A DNA stretch of 64,000 bases, taken from Flavobacteriales bacterium. Its GTDB lineage: Bacteria > Bacteroidota > Bacteroidia > Flavobacteriales > Weeksellaceae. Below are positions 28,263 through 36,382 of this stretch, one piece after another (within the stretch, counting starts at the first letter, position 1; every line of letters begins with the position of its first letter). The position numbers and the translations under genes were made by a program. The stretch is taken from contig PDSY01000014.1 in NCBI GenBank assembly GCA_002747105.1, positions 27,871 to 91,870 on the forward strand, in the 5' to 3' direction. Under the pieces are notes generated by a model that was not told the DNA's origin, made no database searches, and worked only from the letters and a program-made list of their open reading frames with translations.

Positions 28263-29369
28263 TTATTTGAGTTTAAAGTTCACTTTTTCACCAATTGAAG
28301 GGAATTCGGTATATGTGATTTTTTTATTCGTACCGTCAATTTCTTTCCAACCTTTTTTATGGGATAAATCTCCTATTTCCACAATTTTAGGAATGAACGA
28401 AATTTCTTCATCTCCCTTATGAATACACTCCTCATATTGCACTGCAATATCCAAAACACAAGGGAAATCTGTATTCATCTTAAGGTTTCGATAAATAATG
28501 TCGAAATGCGTCTCCTGATTATTCGGAATATCAAAATATTGTTCCCAATTTTCCGTACTTCCTTGTAATTCTGCAACCGCCTTTAAGCCGTAATAAAAAG
28601 CAATCGCATAGTACTTTCGAGTTTCTTTTCGTAGATAATCCTCAGGAAAATGTCCACCCTCATATAATATAGTAGGAATGCCCATTTTAGTGAAATTATC
28701 ACCCGTAGAAAACGGATAAAAATCGTCGTTATACCTTGAAATATGCTGAGGAATCATCGGTTTCATCGATTGATAAATTGCCGAAATCACCGCCATTGTT
28801 TGCTTTCTAGTTTCTGTAATGGTCTTTTCAATATCTTCGGAAGGAGCTAAAAAACAAATCGTTGCAGGGATTTCTCCATCAGTACTAAACACTGATCTCT
28901 GCTCATGAAGATTAAAAGCATAATCGTAATGCTGATTTTTAACCCAATTTTTCAATAATGAAAATTCCTTACTTGCCTCCTGATGAAAATCTCTATTCAT
29001 ATCCACATCCATGGCATTTCTCCTTTTCCAAACCTCTGAACCATCAGGGTTGAGCATCAAAATAAAGTCCAAACTTATCCGATTAAAAATAGACTCAAAT
29101 AATGCTGGATTTTGCTTTTTTATCGCCAATAAATCCAATAAAGCATGGGTCGCATTGCTTTCGTTTCCATGCATTTGCGACCAAGCAATCACTTTGAGTT
29201 TTCCCTTTCCTAATCGAATTTTATAAATCGGATTTCCCTTAACAGATGTTCCTATTAAGTCTATTTCCTTGCGATATTCCGACTCTAGATAAGAAAATAA
29301 TTTTTTCGGCGAAATATAACGATTAGGAAAATGCTTGTTACAAAAGTAATACTCTTCAATTTTCAACAT
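28263..29369 (-). CDS. M14 family zinc carboxypeptidase
   Basis: 368 residues. Zinc ligands fit His67 and Glu70 (QMHGNESNATH) and His155 (FNLHEQRS); the substrate-binding MDVDMNRDFHQE and the catalytic glutamate in ILYEGGHFPEDY (Glu237) are also visible. No signal peptide is evident, so it may be cytoplasmic. It probably removes C-terminal residues from peptides or peptidoglycan fragments, in line with the NlpC/P60 gene after it. A TTAC-AAAA-GTAA palindrome (29338-29349) lies in its first codons. Confidence 0.88.
   Translation of the reverse strand: MLKIEEYYFCNKHFPNRYISPKKLFSYLESEYRKEIDLIGTSVKGNPIYKIRLGKGKLKVIAWSQMHGNESNATHALLDLLAIKKQNPALFESIFNRISLDFILMLNPDGSEVWKRRNAMDVDMNRDFHQEASKEFSLLKNWVKNQHYDYAFNLHEQRSVFSTDGEIPATICFLAPSEDIEKTITETRKQTMAVISAIYQSMKPMIPQHISRYNDDFYPFSTGDNFTKMGIPTILYEGGHFPEDYLRKETRKYYAIAFYYGLKAVAELQGSTENWEQYFDIPNNQETHFDIIYRNLKMNTDFPCVLDIAVQYEECIHKGDEEISFIPKIVEIGDLSHKKGWKEIDGTNKKITYTEFPSIGEKVNFKLK
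29338..29349. promoter_or_regulatory. Operator-like palindrome in the M14 gene start
   Basis: TTAC-AAAA-GTAA, a perfect 4-4-4 palindrome identical in core to the sites at 29652-29673 and 30205-30218. Confidence 0.5.
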
Positions 29370-29390
29370 TCAGTACTAATTTAATATTGT

Positions 29391-29398
29391 CAAATTTA
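29391..29398 (-). promoter_or_regulatory. -7 promoter box of the M14 gene
   Basis: The minus strand reads TAAATTTG (TAnnTTTG), 21 bases before the M14 start. A half-matching AACTTTTGTAAA lies at 29425-29436, upstream of this promoter. The rest of the stretch to 29650 shows no gene; a lone plus-strand TATTTTTG occurs at 29474-29481. Confidence 0.45.
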
Positions 29399-29651
29399 CG
29401 CTTATTTCTTTAAAAAATAAAATTAACTTTTGTAAATCCGCTAAACACCACCAAAAGTCATTTTGTCTGTTGATATTTTTGTGGATTAAATTATTCGTAA
29501 TTTTAAAATACAATTACATTAAAATCAGGTTTTTATAAATTTTATCTAAAGTTATAATTTACATTTACTTTAAGTGTGAAAACCGACTAATCCCTTTATT
29601 TATGAACAACTAACTTAAACGCTAAAAAGGCTTGAGATTGTGGATAAGTCT

Positions 29652-29673
29652 ATTATTTACAAAAGTAAATAAT
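29652..29673. promoter_or_regulatory. 22-bp perfect palindrome upstream of DUF6122
   Basis: ATTATTTAC, then AAAA, then GTAAATAAT: a perfect 9-bp inverted repeat with a 4-base centre, 32 bases before the DUF6122 -7 box. Likely an operator of the same type as those at the XRE gene. Confidence 0.6.
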
Positions 29674-29704
29674 CTTTTAATGCTATTGATTATTTTTATT
29701 TGAG

Positions 29705-29712
29705 TATTTTTG
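29705..29712 (+). promoter_or_regulatory. -7 promoter box of the DUF6122 gene
   Basis: TATTTTTG (TAnnTTTG) with TTG 16 bases upstream, 17 bases before the ATG at 29730. It supports the shorter start over one at 29700. Confidence 0.55.
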
Positions 29713-29729
29713 TGGTGTATTTTAAAGCT

Positions 29730-30113
29730 ATGCAGATCTTTATTCATTATTTCTTACACTTCGGTATTCCACTGATATTCGCCCTTATTTTCTACCGAAA
29801 AAAGTGGAAAAAAGCCTATTTTATATTGTTATTAACAATGCTTATTGACCTTGACCATTTAATGGCTAACCCTATATTTGAAGCAAATAGATGTAGTATT
29901 AACTACCATCCTCTTCATACCTATTATGCAGGTTGTATTTATCTTCTATTAATCTTCTTTAAAAATCCCTTTCGATTGATAGGAATAGGATTATTATGGC
30001 ATTTATTAACCGATTTAATCGATTGTATGATGACTTACTCTACTTGTCCATCCTGTTTACAAAATGCACCAGCTATCGATTTATTAGCATTTATTTACCA
30101 ATTTTTTAACTAA
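29730..30113 (+). CDS. DUF6122 family membrane protein
   Basis: 127 residues from MQIFIHYFLHFGIPLIFALI; the promoter position excludes the farther start. Four hydrophobic segments. Conserved polar residues within the membrane region, IDLDHLMANP, NRCSINYHPLHT and LLWHLLTDLIDC, resemble metal- or substrate-binding His/Asp motifs of membrane hydrolases (the YdjM/LexA-binding metal-dependent hydrolase style), but the function of DUF6122 is unknown. It is flanked by operator-like palindromes shared with the XRE regulator. Confidence 0.8.
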   Translation: MQIFIHYFLHFGIPLIFALIFYRKKWKKAYFILLLTMLIDLDHLMANPIFEANRCSINYHPLHTYYAGCIYLLLIFFKNPFRLIGIGLLWHLLTDLIDCMMTYSTCPSCLQNAPAIDLLAFIYQFFN

Positions 30114-30169
30114 TAAAACATTGTATATCAAGTAATTATAGTATTCATTTACAAATGTTAATATTATCA

Positions 30170-30230
30170 ATTTACATTTGTGTTTTGTAAATGAAAATCT
30201 TTTATTTACTTTTGTAAAAAGTGTTTTTAC
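30170..30230 (+). promoter_or_regulatory. Promoter of the XRE gene with three overlapping palindromes
   Basis: The -33 TTTTG (30183-30187) and -7 TACTTTTG (30207-30214) are separated by 19 bases, a full Bacteroidota promoter. Three inverted repeats cover it: ATTTACA-N9-TGTAAAT (30170-30192), TTTAC-TTTT-GTAAA (30205-30218) and GTAAAAA-GTG-TTTTTAC (30214-30230). This arrangement is typical of an autorepressed promoter. Confidence 0.7.
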
Positions 30231-30231
30231 A

Positions 30232-30750
30232 ATGGTAAAAGGTATTAATCAAAGAATTTCGACAATTATTGAACATTTTAATTTTAACAATTCCGAATTT
30301 GCAGACGAAATTGATGTTCCTCGCTCTTCTATTTCTCATCTTATTTCTGGGAGAAACAAAGCATCACTTGATTTTATAATTAAGGTAAAAGCTCGTTTTC
30401 CAAAACTGTCTTGGGATTGGCTAATTAACGGAGAGGGCGAAATGTTTGTCGAAGAAAAACCAAAAGAAAAGGAGGAAGAAAAAGGAACTCCCACCCTACC
30501 TGATTTGTTTGCTCATATTGATGATGAAAATTTTGGCGTTACAGAAAAAGAAGATACTATCCTTTCTGAAACGCCCTCAGAATTCCCTATAGCTATACAA
30601 TCACAAGAAGAAACAAAAATAGACGATTCTCAGCGATTAGAAATCAAGGAAAATGAAAATAACTCACAAACTATTGAAAATCAAGTGAGTAAAATAATAA
30701 AAATAGTTTGGTTCTATGATAACGGAAAATTTGAAAGCTTTGAACCTTAA
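30232..30750 (+). CDS. XRE-family helix-turn-helix regulator
   Basis: 172 residues from MVKGINQRISTIIEHFNF; the in-frame ATG at 30178 lies upstream of the -7 box, so it cannot be used from this promoter. Residues 5-68 are a lambda-Cro/CI-like HTH (NNSEFADEIDVPRSSISHLI, DWLINGEGEMF). A long acidic, probably disordered linker leads to a short conserved tail, IIKIVWFYDNGKFESF. Probably binds the palindromes over its own promoter and those near DUF6122 and the M14 gene. Confidence 0.85.
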   Translation: MVKGINQRISTIIEHFNFNNSEFADEIDVPRSSISHLISGRNKASLDFIIKVKARFPKLSWDWLINGEGEMFVEEKPKEKEEEKGTPTLPDLFAHIDDENFGVTEKEDTILSETPSEFPIAIQSQEETKIDDSQRLEIKENENNSQTIENQVSKIIKIVWFYDNGKFESFEP

Positions 30751-30771
30751 AGATGGAAATCTGCGTGATAT

Positions 30772-31263
30772 TTACTCCTCTATATTCGAAATACTTTTTC
30801 GTTGACGAACTTCAATTGCTTTTTTGGCTAGCATTTTGATAGCATAAGGAGCTAAATAAATCATGGCGTACCCTAAGGCTTTCTTCTTCCAATTTTTGCT
30901 CTTAAGGTGTTTTTTCGCCATTCCTGCGACAGCAGTAGAAATTCCTAACTGAACGATATCTCCTACTGCCCCTGCATTCATCGCCGAATTGGCAATACCT
31001 ACAATAGCATCTTTATTGGCAATTTTATTTTTCAAATTGGACGATAACGACCTTACAATAGCGCCTTTTTTGAGCACCATTTTGGGTTTTCCACTCTTAC
31101 CTATACTCTCTCCCAAATATTGGTCTGTGAAACCATTGGTAAGTTGGCTCAAACTTTTGGTAGTATTTTTAAACTTTATAATATCCTCCATTTCAGCGAC
31201 TTCCTTTTGAAGTTGCTCTTTTTGTAACCTTAATTCGTCTAAATTTTTATATCGCTTTGCCAT
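30772..31263 (-). CDS. Conserved hypothetical protein, end of YtxH/holin-X operon
   Basis: 163 residues. The N-terminal ~30 residues are a predicted coiled coil (LDELRLQKEQLQKEVAEMED); a Gly/Ala-rich stretch (IVGIANSAMNAGAVGDIVQ) and one amphipathic hydrophobic segment (ALGYAMIYLAPYAIKMLAKK) follow. I recognise no domain. It starts five bases after the holin-X gene. Its partners suggest an envelope-stress or membrane-associated role. Confidence 0.7.
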   Translation of the reverse strand: MAKRYKNLDELRLQKEQLQKEVAEMEDIIKFKNTTKSLSQLTNGFTDQYLGESIGKSGKPKMVLKKGAIVRSLSSNLKNKIANKDAIVGIANSAMNAGAVGDIVQLGISTAVAGMAKKHLKSKNWKKKALGYAMIYLAPYAIKMLAKKAIEVRQRKSISNIEE

Positions 31264-31268
31264 AATGA

Positions 31269-31577
31269 CTACTGATTAATAGATTGGATCACTTTATTTG
31301 CTATCCCTCTTTGAATTGATTTTTTACTCATAAAAACAATGATGAACAATAGTAAATAAACGCCTGCCACAATTAAAAAACCATAGGCATAATTATCTAA
31401 ATAATTGCCAATCAATAAACTAATACCTATACTCAAAATAATAGTAAAGAATAAACCTAAAAGTGCCAACAATACCAAAACAACGATATTACCCGTTGCC
31501 AAAGAAGACTTTTCCGTAGCTTCTAATTTAAGCAACATCGCCTTTTTGGTGGCATAATTTTTTATTAAATCAACCAT
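31269..31577 (-). CDS. Holin-X-like (phage holin superfamily) membrane protein
   Basis: 102 residues from MVDLIKNYATKKAMLLKLEA; the frame is open to 31616 but this start fits the family. Two adjacent transmembrane segments (VVLVLLALLGLFFTIILSIG and YGFLIVAGVYLLLFIIVFMS) follow a soluble helix, the pattern of Actinobacterial Holin-X proteins. Despite the name, such chromosomal proteins occur beside YtxH genes and are not tied to phage lysis. Middle gene of a three-gene unit. Confidence 0.78.
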   Translation of the reverse strand: MVDLIKNYATKKAMLLKLEATEKSSLATGNIVVLVLLALLGLFFTIILSIGISLLIGNYLDNYAYGFLIVAGVYLLLFIIVFMSKKSIQRGIANKVIQSINQ

Positions 31578-31653
31578 TTTATAAAGATTTATTAGAAAAT
31601 ATATAAAAAGGAACAAAAAATGCTCCTTTTTATATTAAATTCGTATGAATATT

Positions 31654-31986
31654 TTATTTTAAGGCATCATATTCTGTATGAATATCCTCCTCCTTTACGA
31701 ACTCATTTTTTCTGCTTTCATAATTCTTCTTCACATTATCTACTGCTTCTTTTGCTTTTTCTTTAATAGTAGTAGAAAACTCCTCATACTTATCCATCGC
31801 TTTCTCCGTAGCCTCATTTATTTTTTCTTGGGCTTGTTTTTGCAATTTCTCAGACTCTTTTTTTAGTTTTTTTCTTGTTTTTTTACCTTCATCTGGTGCA
31901 AACAAAACTCCTAAAATAGCTCCTGCTGCTGCTCCTACTACTAGACCTGTTAAAAGGCTTATTCCATTATCTTCTTTTCTTGACAT
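31654..31986 (-). CDS. YtxH domain protein
   Basis: 110 residues. A Gly/Ala-rich membrane segment at about 10-28 (SLLTGLVVGAAAGAILGVLF) followed by APDEGKKTRKKL is the YtxH signature; the rest is a highly charged coiled coil. Such proteins are general-stress-associated in Firmicutes and of unknown function in flavobacteria. First gene of YtxH-holin-X-hypothetical. Confidence 0.88.
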   Translation of the reverse strand: MSRKEDNGISLLTGLVVGAAAGAILGVLFAPDEGKKTRKKLKKESEKLQKQAQEKINEATEKAMDKYEEFSTTIKEKAKEAVDNVKKNYESRKNEFVKEEDIHTEYDALK

Positions 31987-32080
31987 TTGATATAATTTTA
32001 ATTGGTTATCTAACCTTAATAAATCAAAATCTATACCAATATACTCTGGATAAAAATGAATTTTATCATCAAAAAATAAC

Positions 32081-32749
32081 TTAATTAATATAAGACAGAA
32101 TCAAATCAATCGTTTCTTGCTTATTGAGCGAAGAATTATCGATGAGAATGGCATCTTTGGCTTGTTTTAAAGGTGCTATTTCCCTTTCACTATCGATTTT
32201 ATCACGAGTAATAAGGTTTTCCCTAACTGACATTTTGTCAATTTCCACGCCTGATTTTTTCAATTCAAGGTACCTTCTTTGGGTTCTTTCCTCTACATTG
32301 GCAGTCATGAAAAACTTATAATTTGCATTCGGCAGAATGGTCGTTCCTATATCTCGTCCGTCCATTATGACACCACCATTTTGTGCCATTTCTCGCTGTG
32401 TATCTAGCAAAAAATCCCTTATTTCTTTTTGTTGAGCAATCTGACTGACTTGGTCAGAAACCCTCGTTTCTCGAATTTCTTGATCAATATTTTTTCCATT
32501 CAGATACAAGCTCAATACTTCGTTTTCTAATTTAAAAACTAAATGAATTTGGTCTAAATTAGCAATGAGTTGAGGAATATCAATTTGATTATTTTGGGTA
32601 TAATTTTCCAATCCAAAAAAAGTAATCCCTCGATACAAAGCTCCTGTATCAATGTGGATTAAACCTAATCTTTTCGCAATTTCTTTTGAAATAGAACTCT
32701 TTCCTGTGGACGAAAAACCATCAATCGCAATAACGGGTTTCTTATTCAT
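32081..32749 (-). CDS. cmk: Cytidylate kinase
   Basis: 222 residues. P-loop GFSSTGKSSISKEIA (about 7-21), HIDTGALYRGITFFGL (substrate-binding region), MDGRDIGTTILPNANYKFFM (the conserved DGRDIGT motif), and the R-rich lid NLITRDKIDSEREIAPL. It phosphorylates CMP and dCMP. It starts seven bases after porQ; this porQ-cmk order is seen in other flavobacteria. Confidence 0.96.
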   Translation of the reverse strand: MNKKPVIAIDGFSSTGKSSISKEIAKRLGLIHIDTGALYRGITFFGLENYTQNNQIDIPQLIANLDQIHLVFKLENEVLSLYLNGKNIDQEIRETRVSDQVSQIAQQKEIRDFLLDTQREMAQNGGVIMDGRDIGTTILPNANYKFFMTANVEERTQRRYLELKKSGVEIDKMSVRENLITRDKIDSEREIAPLKQAKDAILIDNSSLNKQETIDLILSYIN

Positions 32750-32756
32750 TTAACCT

Positions 32757-33746
32757 TTATTTTTTATTTCCTGATAAATTAATTCCAATTCCTAACATAT
32801 TAACATTAGTGGCGTTATGATAACGAGTATGGGCATAATTAATCTTAACATTGGCGAACTTTACTCCAAAACCTGCCGAAATTCCTGTAAAATTCCTCTG
32901 GTCTGTAATTGATAACTCATTTCCTCTTTTGGCATTATATCCCAATCGAATATTAAAAGATTTTTTTGGAAATAATTCTACACCAAAGGAAATGTGATCA
33001 AATACTTTTCTGGCAAATCCGATTTTTTTATTATCCCTATCATATTCCGAAGAAATATTTAATTTCTGAAGGTTATGAGCCGTAACCGTAAGAGCCACAG
33101 GAAATTTATCCAAAATACGAGTGTAACCTAAGTCTATCCTAAAAGGTAATTTTTCTTTTTCCCCGTTATATGAACTCAACTGAAACCCAAAATTTCGCAT
33201 AGACAACGCCAGTGTTTCATTGCGTTTTTTATTATGATAAGTGATGGCAAATTGACTGGTAATAGCAGATGAAGTATAATTATCAATTTTAGAATTGACA
33301 TAATTTAGTTGGGTTCCCACTGTCCAATCGTCCTCAAATTGATAAGCATAACCCACTCCTAAACACGCATCTACTGCTTTAAATTCTCCATTTTTAAAAC
33401 CATCGATATCGGTTCTATCCATTTTTCCGTAATCCATATATTTGGCATTGATAGACATCAGATGCCCTTGCTTTAAATCTCTTGCATAATTGATGGTTCC
33501 ATACTTTGTACCAGCAATATAAGATGCCACATCTACGGAAATTTGATTATGCATTTTGACATTTAAAAGCGATGGATTGACAGCCGAAAAACTAACATCA
33601 TCGTCTCGTACAGACATTGCATCTCCTCCCAATGCCGACTGCCTCGCAGAAACAGGTGTATTCAGAAAAGTATAAATACTCGTTCCATCCTGTCCGAAAG
33701 ACAATACAGATGAAATAGTAAATAAAGAAAAAATGATCTTTCTCAC
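32757..33746 (-). CDS. porQ: Type IX secretion system protein PorQ
   Basis: 329 residues. Signal peptide 1-18 (SLFTISSVLSFGQ). The mature part is an outer-membrane beta-barrel of the PorV/PorQ type: TPVSARQSALGGDAMSVRD near the N-terminus is the family signature, with repeated aromatic strand ends and a final strand ending INLSGNKK. PorQ belongs to the attachment part of the T9SS, which exports proteins with C-terminal sorting domains such as the one at 2841-4232. Confidence 0.9.
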   Translation of the reverse strand: MRKIIFSLFTISSVLSFGQDGTSIYTFLNTPVSARQSALGGDAMSVRDDDVSFSAVNPSLLNVKMHNQISVDVASYIAGTKYGTINYARDLKQGHLMSINAKYMDYGKMDRTDIDGFKNGEFKAVDACLGVGYAYQFEDDWTVGTQLNYVNSKIDNYTSSAITSQFAITYHNKKRNETLALSMRNFGFQLSSYNGEKEKLPFRIDLGYTRILDKFPVALTVTAHNLQKLNISSEYDRDNKKIGFARKVFDHISFGVELFPKKSFNIRLGYNAKRGNELSITDQRNFTGISAGFGVKFANVKINYAHTRYHNATNVNMLGIGINLSGNKK

Positions 33747-33921
33747 AGTAATTATTTTTATAAAATATCAATAAATTTTATCAATATATCTTATTCACTT
33801 ATTGAACTCTAATCAGCCTTTGTACTGAAACGAAAAAACTAACAAGTCCATGATTTGATTAGGCGTAAAAGTACAAAAATTTTGATTAAGCACAAATTCT
33901 GACCCTATATCCCAAAATAAA

Positions 33922-33960
33922 ATTGTCCTATTGGACTAAAACTTGATCCAATAAGACAAT
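33922..33960 (-). terminator. Terminator after the sigma-factor operon
   Basis: 33922-33935 and 33947-33960 form a 14-bp stem with one wobble pair, which pairs as G-U on the minus-strand transcript, followed by a T-rich tract. It lies 24 bases past the 33984 stop. Confidence 0.75.
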
Positions 33961-33983
33961 TAATGAAAAAATCAATACGATGA

Positions 33984-34994
33984 TTAACCTCCTATATTCG
34001 CTAAAACAATACCAAACTGAACATTATTTTTGTAATTCAATTCTGCTTTATCATTAAATACAGGCGTAAAATCTTTCTTTAAAAATAAAGTAAATCCACG
34101 ATACGAAAGACTCAACTTCCCTCCTACTAAATAAGGGTTTACACCATTATCTATGACTGTTTTATACTTTTTAAACTTATCATTTTCATCATAATACTTT
34201 ACCTTGATGATATTTCGAGTATTAATTCCTGCATAACCTCCCAATCCTAATGTCCATTTATTTATTTTATAAGAAAATTCCAAAGGAGCAAGGATATACA
34301 CATTTCTCAATTTCGACCTTTTCAACCTTCCTTTTTCAAATTCTTCAAGGAATAATCGATCATTTTCTTCTACAAAAACATTCGATTTTTTCGGCATATA
34401 AGTATCAGTACGATAAGCCAACCCGTAGTGAATAAAAAACGGATTTTTCGCTTTCCCTAACTGATGCGTTCTCCTATAATAAATCTCCATAGAATGGGTA
34501 TTTCCTATTCTAAGACCGGAGTTTTTGTTAAAAACATTAAAGTCATTTCCCGTTAGATTCGTGATGGAATAACTTACCAAAATATTACCAAATTTTTCCT
34601 TTCTACCTGACGAATCTCCCGATTTTAAGTGAATGGAATTTTTTGTTTTTTCCTGCTTTATGATTGGAGACTTGCTATAAATTGATTTTTGGACTTGCTT
34701 TTTGGTAATTTCGTCCAACAAATTTCTTTCATTTTCAATTTTGGCATTCATTTTTTGCTGATATTTTTCAGCAATCTTCTTTTTTTCTTGCTGAAAACGC
34801 TCATTGCTAACTTCTTGTTTTTTAAGACGGCTATCCCAAGCATTGATTTCGGCATTCATTTTCTGTTTTTCACTGGTTACAATACTATCCACTTTATGAG
34901 TGTATTGCTTGATTTTAGCATCTAAATTTTCGTTTTGGGCATTCAAATGAATTTGCACCAACGAAAACATCGCTAATAATACTTTTGTCTTCAT
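33984..34994 (-). CDS. Outer-membrane-like protein in a sigma/anti-sigma operon
   Basis: 336 residues. Signal peptide 1-19 (VLLAMFSLVQIHLNAQ). Residues ~25-100 are a charged coiled coil (QQKMNAKIENERNLLDEITK); the remaining ~200 residues have alternating hydrophobic strands ending in NVQFGIVLANIGG, consistent with a small outer-membrane beta-barrel. It is the third gene after an ECF sigma factor and its anti-sigma gene and may be their envelope sensor or output. No family name is certain. Confidence 0.72.
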   Translation of the reverse strand: MKTKVLLAMFSLVQIHLNAQNENLDAKIKQYTHKVDSIVTSEKQKMNAEINAWDSRLKKQEVSNERFQQEKKKIAEKYQQKMNAKIENERNLLDEITKKQVQKSIYSKSPIIKQEKTKNSIHLKSGDSSGRKEKFGNILVSYSITNLTGNDFNVFNKNSGLRIGNTHSMEIYYRRTHQLGKAKNPFFIHYGLAYRTDTYMPKKSNVFVEENDRLFLEEFEKGRLKRSKLRNVYILAPLEFSYKINKWTLGLGGYAGINTRNIIKVKYYDENDKFKKYKTVIDNGVNPYLVGGKLSLSYRGFTLFLKKDFTPVFNDKAELNYKNNVQFGIVLANIGG

Positions 34995-35001
34995 ATTTTT
35001 A

Positions 35002-35676
35002 TTATTTAATTTTAATTCCTATGATTTCTATTGATTTCGGTTCTTGTATTGGAGGTAAAACATTCAATCCTATTTTTGCCCTTTCACTGACCTGATTTTC
35101 TGTTTCCACCTTTTCTAATTCACTCGCAAAAAGTAAATCGTTCGTATTCACATATTCTACTTTTGGAGCTGATTTCACTACCTTTTGAGGCTGTTTTTTC
35201 AAGACTAAGGTTTCATTTTTAAGAATAGATTTTGGCTCTTCCACCTTATTTTTTTTAACGAATACCGTGGATTGCTGAACAATATTATTTTGAGCTAAAG
35301 GCTTTTTATTTTGTGGTTTGTTCTTTTTAAGAATAGTTGGACTGTCATTTTTTTCAACTTTGTTTTTTGGGGAAACCATGGCTACATTTTCTTCTTTTTC
35401 TTCCACTACAATTTCTTGCGTTTTGGATAATTTTTCTCTTTTTTCTATTGAAAAAGAGGTTTTATCAGTCTTTAATACCTCATCATCACTGATATTGAAC
35501 AATAAAAATAGTCCTCCCACAAGTAGCACCGATGCCACTAAAAAATAAGTCCACAAAGGCTTTTTAGGGCTTGGATTCCCATCCAATTTATCTTCCAAAC
35601 GATTCCATAAGTCTACATCGGGATGTTCTGATAATCGTTCATAATTATCTTTGATGATTTTAAATTTCTTTCTCAT
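35002..35676 (-). CDS. Putative anti-sigma factor, single-pass membrane protein
   Basis: 224 residues. A short cytoplasmic N-terminus (NYERLSEHPDVDLWNRLEDK) leads to one transmembrane segment at about 41-62 (WTYFLVASVLLVGGLFLLF); the rest is a Lys/Glu-rich periplasmic region of low complexity. It lacks the zinc HxxxCxxC anti-sigma motif. The 17-base overlap with the sigma gene and the single TM support an anti-sigma role, but this is inferred from context. Confidence 0.75.
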   Translation of the reverse strand: MRKKFKIIKDNYERLSEHPDVDLWNRLEDKLDGNPSPKKPLWTYFLVASVLLVGGLFLLFNISDDEVLKTDKTSFSIEKREKLSKTQEIVVEEKEENVAMVSPKNKVEKNDSPTILKKNKPQNKKPLAQNNIVQQSTVFVKKNKVEEPKSILKNETLVLKKQPQKVVKSAPKVEYVNTNDLLFASELEKVETENQVSERAKIGLNVLPPIQEPKSIEIIGIKIK

Positions 35677-36211
35677 TTTTGGAGTTTTTAAAATACGATT
35701 TCAACCATTTTTTGGCTTTACTTAACTGACTTTTACTGGTTCCCTCACTAATATTAAGAACACTCGCTATTTGTTTATGTTTCATCTCTTCAAAAACATA
35801 AAGATTAAAAACCAAACGATAACCATCGGGCATTTCTGCGAGTATTTCTTTGATATTAATAGAATACAAGTCCTCAAAAGTTTCCTCTTCCTCCTCTCCT
35901 ATATTTTCGATTACTTCGGTATCTACATACAAGATATTCTTATTTTTTCGGATAAAACTAATGGAATCATTAATCACAATTCGCCTTAGCCAACTCGGAA
36001 AAGCCTGTGATTTTTCACACTGATTTATTTTTGTAAAAGCCTTATAAAAAGCATTTAAAACAATATCTTCGGCATCATTTTTTTGTTTAACATAAGATAA
36101 AGCAATCGCCAACATTTTCCCCACATACAAATCATAAAGCCCTTTCTGAGCCTTTCTATGATTTTGTTTTGCTTCAAAAAATAATCGGTCTAAATTGGTT
36201 TTCATATTCAT
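35660..36211 (-). CDS. ECF-type RNA polymerase sigma factor
   Basis: 183 residues. Region 2 is LYDLYVGKMLAIALSYVKQK with NDAEDIVLNAFYKAFTKINQ, then PSWLRRIVINDSISFIRK; region 4 is EEMKHKQIASVLNISEGTSK (HTH). It directs RNA polymerase to a small set of promoters. It overlaps its likely anti-sigma gene by 17 bases, and an outer-membrane protein gene follows, so this is a self-contained envelope-sensing unit. Confidence 0.92.
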   Translation of the reverse strand: MNMKTNLDRLFFEAKQNHRKAQKGLYDLYVGKMLAIALSYVKQKNDAEDIVLNAFYKAFTKINQCEKSQAFPSWLRRIVINDSISFIRKNKNILYVDTEVIENIGEEEEETFEDLYSINIKEILAEMPDGYRLVFNLYVFEEMKHKQIASVLNISEGTSKSQLSKAKKWLKSYFKNSKNEKEI

Positions 36212-36255
36212 CTTCTACTTATAAGACGCAAAAAAAATGAAAAGGTTGCCTTGGG

Positions 36256-36297
36256 TGAGGTTAAAACTGAGGCTGAGGCTAAGATTGAGGCTGAGGA
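36256..36297. repeat. GAGGCT-type hexamer repeat, left copy
   Basis: A degenerate 6-bp tandem array (GAGGTT, GAGGCT, GAGGCT, AAGATT, GAGGCT, GAGGAT). An inverted related array lies at 37170-37204. Confidence 0.75.
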
Positions 36298-36382
36298 TTT
36301 AATATTATAACTTCATTCCATTTCGGTTAATATCAGCGATTTAGTTAAATGAATAATGCGGACTAAGAAACTAAACTGCGGC

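Noticed and set aside
29474..29481. Plus-strand TATTTTTG box as promoter of a small RNA before DUF6122
   Set aside because: No terminator-like hairpin or conserved structure follows before 29650, so the box alone is too weak.
31269..31577. Holin-like gene as a sign of prophage
   Set aside because: No other phage gene is near; YtxH plus holin-X membrane proteins are ordinary chromosomal genes in this order.
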